Below, one piece after another: positions 8,994-16,677 of a stretch of 64,000 nt of DNA (its first letter is position 1; every line of letters begins with the position of its first letter). Origin of the DNA: Halegenticoccus soli (GTDB lineage Archaea; Halobacteriota; Halobacteria; Halobacteriales; Haloferacaceae). Made by a program: the position numbers and the translations under genes. The notes under the pieces were generated by a model. That model was given only the letters and a program-made list of their open reading frames with translations, made no database searches and was not told where the DNA came from. The stretch spans positions 186,001 to 250,000 of the forward strand of contig NZ_PEND01000004.1 of NCBI RefSeq assembly GCF_002844195.1, in the 5' to 3' direction.

Positions 8994-10205
8994 ATGAGCA
9001 CGCAACTGCCAGCCAACCTCTCCGAGGAGACGGTACGACAGATTTCGGAGGACCGCGACGAGCCGGAGTGGCTCCTGGAGACGCGCCTCGACGCGCTCTC
9101 GGCGCTCGAAGAACTGGAGCTGCCGGACGTCATCCAGACGCCCGGCCGCCGGTGGACGAACCTCGAACAGCTCGACTTCGAGGCGCTCGTCGATCCGCTC
9201 AACGCCGCCGACCGGACTGAGCGCGTCACTGCCGAGGGCGTCGAAGTGCTCCCGCTGGTCGAGGCGCTCGACGAGTACGAGTCGATCGTCCGCGAGCGCT
9301 TCGGCTCCGTGGTCGACTTCAAGACCAACTACCTGACGGCGCTCTCGGCCGCGCTGTTCACGACCGGGACGTTCATCTACGTCCCCGAGGACGTGAACGC
9401 CGAGGACGTGAAGATCCGCGCCGAGATGAACTCCCGGTCGCTGTTCAGTCACACCCTCGTCGTCACCGAGAAGTCCAGCTCGGTGACGATCTTAGAGCGC
9501 GTCTCGACCGGAGACGCGGTGGAGGGAGAGCGCTACTTCAGCAACCTCGTCGAGATCGACGCGGGCGAGAACAGCTACGTCCAGTACGGCTCGCTCCAGA
9601 ACGTCGACGAGAACACCTACGCGTACACGCTGAAGCGCGCCGACGCCGGCACGTACGCGACGGTGAACTGGATCGAGGGCAACCTCGGATCCCGGCTCAC
9701 CCGCAGCGACGTGGAGACTGAGCTCAACGGCGACGCGAGCGAGACGAAGATCGTCGGGGCCTTCTTCGGCCACGGCGACCAGCACTTCGACGTGAACGCC
9801 CGCGTGTGGCACAACGCCGAGCACACGACGGCGGACCTCGTCACCCGCGGCGTGCTCGACGACACCGCCCGATCCGTCTACGAGGGCGTCCAGCACGTCG
9901 GGCGCGAGGCGTGGGACACCAACTCCTACCAGCGCGAGAACACGCTGATGCTGTCGGACGAGAGCGAGGCCGACGCGTCCCCGAAGCTCATCATCAACAA
10001 CCACGACACCGAGGCGAGCCACGCCGCGACGGTCGGGCAGGTCGACAAGGAGGACATGTTCTACATGACCTCACGGTCGATCCCCGATCAGGTCGCTCGC
10101 AACATGCTCGTGGAGGGCTTCTTCGTGCCGGTTCTCGAAGAGATCGACGTCGACGAGTTCCGCGAGGACCTCGCGGAGCTCATCTCGTCCCGCCTGCGCG
10201 CCTGA
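8994..10205 (+). CDS. sufD: Fe-S cluster assembly protein SufD
   Basis: 403-residue SufB paralogue that heterodimerises with SufB in the SufBCD complex. The same beta-helix fold is indicated by MNSRSLFSHTLVV, LERVSTGDAV and the C-terminal SHAATVGQVDKEDMFYMTSRSIP, whose histidine matches the conserved SufD residue at the SufB interface. It shares the N-terminal segment EETVRQISEDRDEPEWLLE with SufB, a clear sign of duplication. Starts 23 bases after sufB; last gene of the operon. Confidence 0.95.
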   Translation: MSTQLPANLSEETVRQISEDRDEPEWLLETRLDALSALEELELPDVIQTPGRRWTNLEQLDFEALVDPLNAADRTERVTAEGVEVLPLVEALDEYESIVRERFGSVVDFKTNYLTALSAALFTTGTFIYVPEDVNAEDVKIRAEMNSRSLFSHTLVVTEKSSSVTILERVSTGDAVEGERYFSNLVEIDAGENSYVQYGSLQNVDENTYAYTLKRADAGTYATVNWIEGNLGSRLTRSDVETELNGDASETKIVGAFFGHGDQHFDVNARVWHNAEHTTADLVTRGVLDDTARSVYEGVQHVGREAWDTNSYQRENTLMLSDESEADASPKLIINNHDTEASHAATVGQVDKEDMFYMTSRSIPDQVARNMLVEGFFVPVLEEIDVDEFREDLAELISSRLRA

Positions 10206-10520
10206 ACGCGCTCCTCAGCACCCGATTCGGTTTTCTACGGTTTCGCTCGTTCCCGCAGGAAACACTGTCGAGGCACAAGCCGGGATTACGACGCCGTTCA
10301 CGACGAGAACGATCGGACGCCTTCGCGCGCGTCGGCGGCTCTTCGACCTCCGTGTGAACTGGTATTTCCCGAACGCGCGTCACTTCCGGCAAGCGTCTAT
10401 TAAATACTCTACTTTTCTTATCTCAAACACCAATGAAATTTACGGGTTCGAGGCCGTTCGTGAGAACGGGCTGTAGCCGGCACATAACAATGCCGACACG
10501 ACACGCTACGTTCGTTCGCA
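10206..10520 (+). promoter_or_regulatory. Intergenic region with promoter of the channel-like gene
   Basis: A 315-base stretch between sufD and the gene at 10521. The first ~170 bases show no conserved element. An AT-rich TATA-like element, CTATTAAATAC, sits at 10397-10408, which would start transcription near 10430 and leave a leader of about 90 bases. An ATG at 10433 opens a frame different from the real gene; the protein read from it is Arg-rich and not credible. Confidence 0.4.
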
Positions 10521-11276
10521 ATGCTTGCACAGCAACTCACATCCGGGCTCGCGCTCCAGGCGCAGAGCGTCCCCCAGTTCTTGCAGAACACGATTTCGAA
10601 CATCGTCGCGTTCCTGCCGCGGCTGCTCGGCGCACTCGTCATCCTCCTCATCGGGTGGATCATCGGGCGCGTCCTCGGCGGGGTCGTCCGAAGCCTGGCC
10701 GATCGGATCGGAATCGACAGACGGCTCCGAGACACGCCGCTGGGCAGGCTCGGTCAGAGCGAAGACGCGATGGCGCGAGTGCTCGGCAAGATCACGGCGT
10801 ACTACATCTACCTGCTGGCGATCCTCGCGGCCGCGAACGCGCTCGCGATCCCGGTGCTCTCGCAGTGGGTCCAGCGGGCGGTCGCGTACCTCCCCGCGCT
10901 CATCGCCGGCGTGCTCATCATCATCTTCGGCTTCGTCCTGGCCGACTTCGTCGCCGACGTGGTCAGGCGGACCGAAGCCGTCACGAGCTCGCGGATGACC
11001 ACGATCTTCGCGGACGGGGTCCGGTTCTTCCTGTACTTCGCGGTGCTCGTCATCGGTCTCGACACCATGGGCGTGCAGGTGCAGATCCTGTACCTGTTCG
11101 CGCGCGCGCTGGCGTTCGGGCTGGCGATCGGCCTCGCGCTCGCGGTCGGCATCGCCTTCGGGCTCGGCGGCCGCGACTACGTCTCGCAGAACATGGACAA
11201 CTGGGCGGGCCGCGCCCAGTCCGCGGCGGGCCAGGGGCAGAGCCAACCCGACGGCGGTACCCGATCGGACGACTGA
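10521..11276 (+). CDS. Membrane protein with MscS-type conserved TM helices
   Basis: 251-residue integral membrane protein with about five hydrophobic segments (roughly 28-55, 92-112, 120-146, 168-188, 190-216). The pattern GALVILLIGWIIGRVLGG, repeated as AGVLIIIFGFVLADFVADVV, matches the conserved TM-helix repeat found in the N-terminal parts of small-conductance mechanosensitive channel relatives. The Gly/Ala-rich last helix ends LGGRDYVSQ. There is no cytosolic MscS beta domain, so it may be a stripped-down channel or an accessory protein. It stands alone between the suf operon and the ferritin-like gene. Confidence 0.75.
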   Translation: MLAQQLTSGLALQAQSVPQFLQNTISNIVAFLPRLLGALVILLIGWIIGRVLGGVVRSLADRIGIDRRLRDTPLGRLGQSEDAMARVLGKITAYYIYLLAILAAANALAIPVLSQWVQRAVAYLPALIAGVLIIIFGFVLADFVADVVRRTEAVTSSRMTTIFADGVRFFLYFAVLVIGLDTMGVQVQILYLFARALAFGLAIGLALAVGIAFGLGGRDYVSQNMDNWAGRAQSAAGQGQSQPDGGTRSDD

Positions 11277-11495
11277 TCGCAGCGCGTCGACAGCGGTTCG
11301 CGGTGCGAACCGGGTGGCGGGGCGCGGCCGCGTCACCGCGCGTCGCGAACGCAGGTGGCCGAGACGCGCCGGTCGATCGGCGGCACGACCGGATCCGCCC
11401 CGCTTTCGATCGCGGCTCACCGTTTCCGAGGCTGTAACGGGACGTTTCCCCGTTCCGGGGGGTCGGGTTCGTCCGCGTCGAACGGGGAGGGAACC

Positions 11496-11573
11496 GCTTA
11501 AGTCCTCGACTCCCTCAACGTGAGGTATGAACGCGAACGGGGGAGTATCGCCTTCGGGCCGGAGGTGTCCGCG
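11496..11573 (+). promoter_or_regulatory. Promoter and strong ribosome binding site of the ferritin-like gene
   Basis: CGCTTAAGTC (11496-11505) is a plausible TATA element. GGAGGT at 11561-11566 is a strong Shine-Dalgarno sequence seven bases before the GTG at 11574, and it decides the start against the upstream in-frame GTG at 11520. Such a clear ribosome binding site is uncommon in this window, where many mRNAs look leaderless. The rest of 11277-11573 shows nothing. Confidence 0.6.
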
Positions 11574-12071
11574 GTGAGCCTGGGACAGCGGGTCGCCTCG
11601 GACCACCAGCTCGCGCGGCTGCTCCAGATCGGCGTCGTGCTGGAGGAGGTCGTCGAGGCTCGCGCGTACCACCACTACCAGTCGCTGACCGGCGAGGAGC
11701 GCGAACTCGACGCCGAGATCGAAACCCTGCTCGAACACGCCGCCGAGGAGTCGGCCGAGCACCGCGAGCGGCTGGCGGACCTGATCGACGAGCTGGACGC
11801 CGAGAGCGTTCCGTTCGAGGAGATCGAGACGCTCGTCGAGGCGAAGTACGGCAAGACGAAGCCCGACGACTTCGACGGCATCCTCTACGATCAACTCTGC
11901 AACGAGGAGACGGCGTACAAGTTCTACGACGATCTCATCGCCGCCGTCGAGGCGAGCGACGAACAGTTCTCCGTCGACCGCGAGCGACTCCTCTCCACCC
12001 TCCGCGACATTCGAGAGGAGGAGGCCGCCGGCGTCGAGGAAGTGACCAGAGTCATGGAGACTCGAGATTGA
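11574..12071 (+). CDS. Ferritin-like / rubrerythrin-type diiron protein
   Basis: 165-residue all-helical protein from the GTG at 11574. The four-helix bundle carries candidate diiron ligands: LEEVVEARAYHH (helix 1), EESAEHRERL (helix 2, ExxH), NEETAYKFYDDL (helix 3) and EEEAAGVEEV (helix 4). A role in iron or manganese handling or peroxide protection is inferred. It is followed after 13 bases by a DtxR-type metal regulator, so the pair is probably one transcript and regulator and target may be coupled. No rubredoxin-like domain is present. Confidence 0.8.
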   Translation: MSLGQRVASDHQLARLLQIGVVLEEVVEARAYHHYQSLTGEERELDAEIETLLEHAAEESAEHRERLADLIDELDAESVPFEEIETLVEAKYGKTKPDDFDGILYDQLCNEETAYKFYDDLIAAVEASDEQFSVDRERLLSTLRDIREEEAAGVEEVTRVMETRD

Positions 12072-12084
12072 GCGGGGCGAAGGA

Positions 12085-12519
12085 ATGAACACGGCAGACC
12101 AATACGTCAAGGCGATCTACCTCCTCCAGCAGATGGAGGACGGACCGGCGGCGACGGGCGCGCTCGCGGACATGCTGGACGTGAGCCCGGCGAGCGCGAA
12201 CGAGATGATCGGCAAGCTCGAACAGCGCGGCCTCGCCGAACACGAGAAGTACAAGGGCGTCCAGCTCACTGACGAGGGGATCGTCCGCGCGCGCGACGCC
12301 CTCCGGACGTACTGCATCATCGAGCGGTTCCTCGCGAACGTGCTCGACGTCGAGGAGTTTCGGGCGGAGGCCCGCGAACTCGAGAGCGTCATCGACGACA
12401 CCGTCGCCGAGCGGCTGGACACCATCATCGACCGTCACGCCGAATGCCCGGACTGTTTCGACCCGGAAACGGACGCCTGCCGGTACCTCGAAGTCGAGAG
12501 CGAGAGCCCGGCGGACTGA
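12085..12519 (+). CDS. DtxR-family metal-dependent transcriptional regulator
   Basis: 144 residues: an N-terminal winged helix (QYVKAIYLLQQME, GALADMLDVSPASANEMIGKLEQRGLAE) and a dimerisation/metal-binding domain (TYCIIERFLANVLDV, then EARELESVIDDTVAERLD). The C-terminal cysteines in HAECPDCFDPETDAC look like a small metal-binding tail. It lacks the SH3-like third domain, so it is closer to the short MntR/SirR/TroR type than to full DtxR. Co-transcription with the ferritin-like gene suggests control of iron or manganese homeostasis. Which metal it senses cannot be read from the sequence. Confidence 0.88.
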   Translation: MNTADQYVKAIYLLQQMEDGPAATGALADMLDVSPASANEMIGKLEQRGLAEHEKYKGVQLTDEGIVRARDALRTYCIIERFLANVLDVEEFRAEARELESVIDDTVAERLDTIIDRHAECPDCFDPETDACRYLEVESESPAD

Positions 12520-12643
12520 TCGGCGCGACCGCCTCGCCGCGACCGCGGATCGTGTACCTGTGTCGGTGGATCGTGCGTCACGAGCGACGCCCCGGCGTCG
12601 ATCCGGAACGGCTTAGTGGATCTGCCCGGTAGGTGGAACCGGC

Positions 12644-12716
12644 AGTCCCGTGGTGTAGTGGCCAATCATAACGGCCTTTGGAGCCGTTGACGGCGGTTCG
12701 AATCCGCCCGGGACTA
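12644..12716 (+). tRNA. tRNA-Gln (anticodon UUG)
   Basis: Cloverleaf by eye: acceptor AGTCCCG / CGGGACT with discriminator A; anticodon stem ACGGC/GCCGT around the loop CTTTGGA, giving anticodon TTG (Gln); T arm GGCGG-TTCGAAT-CCGCC. No intron. The 3' CCA is not encoded. Parts of its 3' half are repeated downstream (see the repeat entry). Confidence 0.95.
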
Positions 12717-12868
12717 TTCTGTGCGAACGACAGTGAGCGCGAATAGCCGACGGTGGATTCGAAGCAGGGAACGGAGCGCAGCGGAGTGACCGCGGTTCGA
12801 ATCCGCCCGGGACTATTTTCGCGCGAACAATATCGTGAGCGTGAAATATCCTCGGCGGTTCGAATCCG
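12693..12868 (+). repeat. Repeated tRNA-Gln 3' ends (possible attachment-site remnants)
   Basis: The 26 bases from the T arm to just past the tRNA-Gln 3' end (12693-12718) recur exactly at 12792-12817, and a shorter, slightly diverged copy (GGCGGTTCGAATCCG) is at 12854-12868. The stretches after copies one and two also resemble each other: GCGAAC, then GTGAGCG, then an AT-richer patch. Repeated tRNA 3' ends are the usual trace of tRNA-targeted site-specific integration, but local slippage is also possible. No integrase gene is nearby. Confidence 0.7.
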
Positions 12869-12924
12869 TCCGTCCGAGTTCACCCGAAACTCGCCGAGAA
12901 GGGCAACCGCACCCCCGATCCGCG

Positions 12925-13908
12925 CTACGAGTCGCTCGCGATCAGCTCCAGCTGCTCCTGGTACCGGTTTCGAACGGTGACTTCGGTGATGTCCGCGGCG
13001 GCCGCGACCTCCGACTGCGTCCGCTTCGCGTTCAAAAGCAGGCCGGCGAGGTAGATCGACGCCGCGGCGACGCCCGTCGGGGCTTTGCCGCTGTGGAGGC
13101 CTGACTCGGTCACGTTTCGGAGGATCTCCGCCGCCCGCCGCTCGACGCGATCGTCGACGTCAAGTTCTGAGCAGAGCCGCGGAAGGAACTCCCGCGGATC
13201 GGCCGGCGGGAGGCCGAGGCTCAGCTCGCTCGCGACGTAGCGGTACGTGCGGGCGATCTCTTTGCGGTCGACGCGCGCGACCGCCGTGACCTCGTCGAGA
13301 CTGCGTGGGACGCTCTCCTGGCGACAGGCGGCGTACAGCGCCGCGGAGGCGACGCCCTCGATCGAGCGCCCGCGGATCAGATCCTCGTTGAGCGCGCGGC
13401 GGTAGATCACGGACGCGACCTCCCGAACCGACCGCGGCACGCCGAGCGCGGAGGCCATGCGGTCGATCTCCGAGAGCGCGAACTGGAGGTTGCGCTCGCC
13501 CGCGTCCTGCGTGCGGATGCGCTGTTGCCACGTCCGCAGCCGGTGTAACTGGTTCCGCTTTTCGGCCGAGAGCGGGCGGCCCTTCGCGTCCCGGTTCCCC
13601 CACCCGATCTCGGTCGTCAGTCCCCGGTCGTGCATCGACTCGGTCAGCGGCGCGCCGGTCCGCGACTTCTCCTCGCGCTCCCGGGAGTCGAACGCCCGCC
13701 ACTCCGGCCCGTAGTCGATGTTGTCCTCTTCGACGATCAACCCCGTCTCGGGATCGATGAGTTCGCCGTCCTCGGTCCGAACCAGCGACTCCCTGTCGAT
13801 CGCCTCTTCGCTCGGTTCGTCGCGCATCTCGCCCGTCTCGCCCGTCTCGTCGCGCGAGTCCGCCGTCTCCGCCCGCTGCTGCCGGTGGGTGGTGAATCGA
13901 GTGCTCAT
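12925..13908 (-). CDS. tfb: Transcription initiation factor TFB lacking zinc-ribbon cysteines
   Basis: 327-residue archaeal TFIIB homologue that bridges TBP-promoter DNA and RNA polymerase. The B-reader/linker region IDYGPEWRAFD and the two cyclin-like repeats are clear: first ERNLQFALSEIDRMASALGVP and RGRSIEGVASAALYAACR, then SGKAPTGVAAASIYLAGLL and the recognition helix TEVTVRNRYQEQ. The N-terminus is abnormal. Where TFBs have two CxxC pairs, this one has an Arg/Asp/Glu-rich segment and DPETG in place of the second CxxCG; there is no cysteine before the core. Start taken at the ATG at 13908; a start at 14031 would add an Arg-rich stretch that does not look coding. Haloarchaea usually encode several TFBs, so this is probably a specialised paralogue. 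Confidence 0.9.
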   Translation of the reverse strand: MSTRFTTHRQQRAETADSRDETGETGEMRDEPSEEAIDRESLVRTEDGELIDPETGLIVEEDNIDYGPEWRAFDSREREEKSRTGAPLTESMHDRGLTTEIGWGNRDAKGRPLSAEKRNQLHRLRTWQQRIRTQDAGERNLQFALSEIDRMASALGVPRSVREVASVIYRRALNEDLIRGRSIEGVASAALYAACRQESVPRSLDEVTAVARVDRKEIARTYRYVASELSLGLPPADPREFLPRLCSELDVDDRVERRAAEILRNVTESGLHSGKAPTGVAAASIYLAGLLLNAKRTQSEVAAAADITEVTVRNRYQEQLELIASDS

Positions 13909-14131
13909 CCGTCGTCGCCTCTCGATCGCCGGATCTCGGCCAGGCGGCGCTCGCACGTCACTCGACGACCCGCGCGCCCGAAGACGCTGCCCGCCCGTCG
14001 CTCCGCGTCGCCCCGCCGGTGCGTGTCGCATCCCGACATGGATTGATCATGCGACGGGATTCGGATAATCGCTCTCCCTAAAGAGATTGGATTTTCTGCG
14101 ACCGCGTATCGATCCGGATTCCGTCGGGCGA

Positions 14132-14749
14132 TCAGGCTACGGCGGCGATGCGTGCGACGTACAGCAGGCTGCGTCGGTGGTCGTCGGGGCCGAGCGCCGA
14201 GTCGGCGTCGGACTCCGCGGGGAAGTCCGTCAGGTAGTCCCGCAGGTCGGCTTCGACCTCCTCGGAGATCCACTCGACGCGCCGGTAGTATTCGAGCGCC
14301 TCGCGCACCCGCTCCGTACCGGCCTTCGCCACGAGAAATTCGAGCCAGTCGAAAACTACCCGCTCCGCCACCCTGCGCTCCGGCAGCGACCGAAGGAACG
14401 GCTTCGAGGGGCCGCCCTCGTCCATCGCCGCCTGGAGGAAGAACAGCCGGTCGAGTTCGTCTCCGGGGGAGTCGATCCTCGCTCGGGAGCGGTGCTCCGG
14501 CCGGGAGTCGCTCTCGGTCGCGTCGGCCGCTTCCCCCTCGCCCGGATCGTCCAGTCCGCCCGCCTCCTCGGTCTCGCTCGCGTTCCCCGCCTCGTCCGCG
14601 TTCCCGGCCTCGATCGCGTCGGTCGCTTCGATCGTTCCACCCGCCTCGTGCGCGCCGTCGGCATCGCGTTCCGGCCGCGACGCCTCCCGGTCGGCGGACG
14701 GCCACCGATCGGACGGGTCGTAGTCGCTCAGGTTCACACCGACAATCAT
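14132..14749 (-). CDS. Orphan FlaD/FlaE-domain protein (archaellum accessory family)
   Basis: 205 residues. The N-terminal half is low-complexity and acidic (Ala/Glu/Asp/Gly, ~18-90). The C-terminal half (~110-175) matches the FlaD/E domain pattern: PFLRSLPERRVAERVVFDWL, EFLVAKAGTERVREALEYYR, VEWISEEVEADLRDYL. In archaella this family belongs to the FlaC/D/E ring linking motor and chemotaxis, but no archaellum gene is nearby, so a role in motility is only inferred. The ATG at 14749 directly abuts a 22-base near-palindrome. Confidence 0.7.
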   Translation of the reverse strand: MIVGVNLSDYDPSDRWPSADREASRPERDADGAHEAGGTIEATDAIEAGNADEAGNASETEEAGGLDDPGEGEAADATESDSRPEHRSRARIDSPGDELDRLFFLQAAMDEGGPSKPFLRSLPERRVAERVVFDWLEFLVAKAGTERVREALEYYRRVEWISEEVEADLRDYLTDFPAESDADSALGPDDHRRSLLYVARIAAVA

Positions 14750-14771
14750 AAACTACTATAGATAATAGTTT
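14750..14771 (-). promoter_or_regulatory. 22-base near-perfect palindrome at the FlaD/E start codon
   Basis: Arms AAACTA (14750-14755) and TAGTTT (14766-14771) plus inner TAT/ATA pairs, with one mismatched position per arm. The site touches the start codon at 14749 and is the most AT-rich spot nearby, so it probably overlaps core promoter or transcription-start sequence. It is a strong candidate operator; the binding protein is unknown. Confidence 0.5.
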
Positions 14772-14854
14772 TGTCTAGTCGGGGCGGCGGCTCTCTGCGT
14801 TCGAGGCTCGGGCCGCGACGCCAACGCTAACACCCGGGCGGCCGAAGTGAGGGC

Positions 14855-15631
14855 ATGTCGATCGCGTCCGCGGTCTCGCGGCTCCCCGTCGCCGCTTTCC
14901 GGGCGTACCGGTACGCGGCGTTTTCGCTCTACTACGCCGCGACCGACCTCAACCACCGCCACGAACTGTACGCGCCGGAAAAACGCGCCGGCCCCGCGAC
15001 CTTCCGCAGCTACGAACTGGCGGACAAGCACTGCGGCGACGTGCTGCTGCACCGACTCCTCGCCGCCTGCGATCCCGGCGACGTCGTCGTCGACGCGGGC
15101 GCGAACACCGGCGTCTACTCGCTGGCGGTCGCGGCCGCGGAGCCTGCGGCGACGGTGATCGCCTTCGAGCCGAACCCGCGCGTGTGCGACCACCTCCTGA
15201 CCAACGTCGAGCGGAACGGGTTCGGCGACCGCGTCGAGGTGCGAAACGAGGGACTCGGCGACGAGTCGGGAACGGCGACCTTCTACCGGTCGAACTACGG
15301 CGAACTCGGCTCCTTCAACGAGTACAACGCGGGCGCGTGGGAGGCGCGCGTCGAGGACGCCGTTCCCGTCGCGGTGCGCCGGCTGGACGAGCTTGTGGCG
15401 TCTGGAGCGGTCCCGCCGCCGGATCACCTGAAGATCGACGTCGAAGGGTTCGGCTACGAGGTGCTCTCGGGCGCGCGCGAGACGCTCCGGGAAGACCGCC
15501 CGGTCGTCTACTTCGAGCCCCACCGGATCGCCGAGGGCGTCGATCGCGACGACGCCCTCGCGGCGCTGTTCGACGAACTCGGCTATCGGGTCCGGGTGCG
15601 GGGCGACGCGTGGCTCTGCACCCCTCGGTAG
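14855..15631 (+). CDS. FkbM-family SAM-dependent methyltransferase
   Basis: 258 residues. Class I methyltransferase fold: SAM-binding motif I VVDAGANTGVYSLAV (~72-86), acidic residue after beta2 in VIAFEPNP, then EVRNEGLGD, and DHLKIDVEGFGYEVLSGA, the FkbM signature (IDVEG, E..vL.GA). The hydrophobic N-terminal ~30 residues (LPVAAFRAYRYAAFSLYYAA) may be a membrane-associating helix. FkbM enzymes usually O-methylate sugars or polyketides; a glycan substrate is plausible because haloarchaea methylate S-layer sugars. It is divergent from the FlaD/E gene and has no partner gene. Confidence 0.85.
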   Translation: MSIASAVSRLPVAAFRAYRYAAFSLYYAATDLNHRHELYAPEKRAGPATFRSYELADKHCGDVLLHRLLAACDPGDVVVDAGANTGVYSLAVAAAEPAATVIAFEPNPRVCDHLLTNVERNGFGDRVEVRNEGLGDESGTATFYRSNYGELGSFNEYNAGAWEARVEDAVPVAVRRLDELVASGAVPPPDHLKIDVEGFGYEVLSGARETLREDRPVVYFEPHRIAEGVDRDDALAALFDELGYRVRVRGDAWLCTPR

Positions 15632-15690
15632 CGCCGCGGGCGTCGGGGGAGCGCGGTCCGTCGCGGATCGCGGGGTTCCCGATCGAATCG

Positions 15691-16677
15691 CTACCGCTCG
15701 CCGTCGGCGCTGAGCCCGTAGAAGGCGTCGGGACCGTGATCGTCCTGCCAGGCGAAGGCGAACAGCCGGCGGGCGGGCAGCCGCGACAGCGCCCGGCCGT
15801 CGTCGCTTTCGCCCGTCGCGCCGTCCCAGAGCGCCCCGTCGGCCCGGAACAGCCCGCCGTCCGCCGGCTCGAACGAGAGACCGGGATTCTCGAACGCGTG
15901 GACGCCGTCGGCCACGAAGACGACGACGTCGGCGTCTCCGACGGTCGCCGCGACGACGCCCCCCGTTCGCTCCACCGCCGGCAAGGGGAATCCGACCGCG
16001 TCCCTGTCGCGCTCGATCCCGAGGACGACCGCTTTGGCCGCCACGTCCTCGCGGTCCCAGGTCCGGCCGCCGTCGACGCCGCGGTGGGCCGCCAGCCCGA
16101 AGCCGTCGCGCTCGAAGTACGCCTCGTACGGGTCGGCGTCGTAGTCGATCGGCTCGGGGTCGTCACCGGGGCCGCTCGCCTCGCTCTCGCCGCCGGGGGG
16201 CGCCTCGCGGAACCGCTGCCAGGTCGTCACCGCCGCGGGCAGGACCCGGAGCGTCCGCCCCTCGCACTCCCCGGCGAAGCAGACGCCGCTCGACTGCTTC
16301 CACTCCGACTCCGTCTCTCGGTCGTACATCACGAGATCGTCGTCGGCGAGCTTTCCCGAGACGCCGAAGGTCAGCCGCCGGGCGTCGGACTCGTCGGATT
16401 CGTCGGAGTTCCCCTCGACGCGCCCTCCCCCGACGCACCTGTCGTACGCGATCGCGCTCCCGCAGAGCGGACACCACGTCACGGCGATCGCCGTTTCGCC
16501 GATCCGGTCGTTGACGATCTCGTGGTAGTGGAGGTAGCGGACGGGGTACGCCCGCGCTTCCCCCTCCAGGTCGACCGCGACGACCTCGTCGTCCGCCGGC
16601 CCGTCGTACGCCGCCTCGAAGCGGGGATCGTCGACGCTCGGGATCGCGTCTCTCGGAACGACGCGGCGGACGTTCAT
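15691..16677 (-). CDS. DUF3179 domain-containing protein
   Basis: 328 residues from the ATG at 16677, which overlaps the stop of the upstream AlaX gene by four bases (ATGA), implying translational coupling. The DUF3179 hallmark is present: AYPVRYLHYHEIVND, VTWCPLCGSAIAYDR (CxxC), FGVSGKLADDDLVMYDRETES and WKQSSGVC. Ser/Glu/Asp-rich insertions (EGNSDESDESD; PPGGESEASGPGDD) separate the core blocks. The CPLC pair suggests a metal- or redox-related role, but the family's reaction is not known to me. There is no secretion signal, so it is probably cytoplasmic. Confidence 0.85.
   Translation of the reverse strand: MNVRRVVPRDAIPSVDDPRFEAAYDGPADDEVVAVDLEGEARAYPVRYLHYHEIVNDRIGETAIAVTWCPLCGSAIAYDRCVGGGRVEGNSDESDESDARRLTFGVSGKLADDDLVMYDRETESEWKQSSGVCFAGECEGRTLRVLPAAVTTWQRFREAPPGGESEASGPGDDPEPIDYDADPYEAYFERDGFGLAAHRGVDGGRTWDREDVAAKAVVLGIERDRDAVGFPLPAVERTGGVVAATVGDADVVVFVADGVHAFENPGLSFEPADGGLFRADGALWDGATGESDDGRALSRLPARRLFAFAWQDDHGPDAFYGLSADGER

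Noticed and set aside
13909-14031. Longer N-terminus for TFB from the ATG at 14031
   Set aside because: The 41 extra residues are Arg/Gly/Pro-rich and contain no cysteine, so they would not restore a zinc ribbon and lack coding character.
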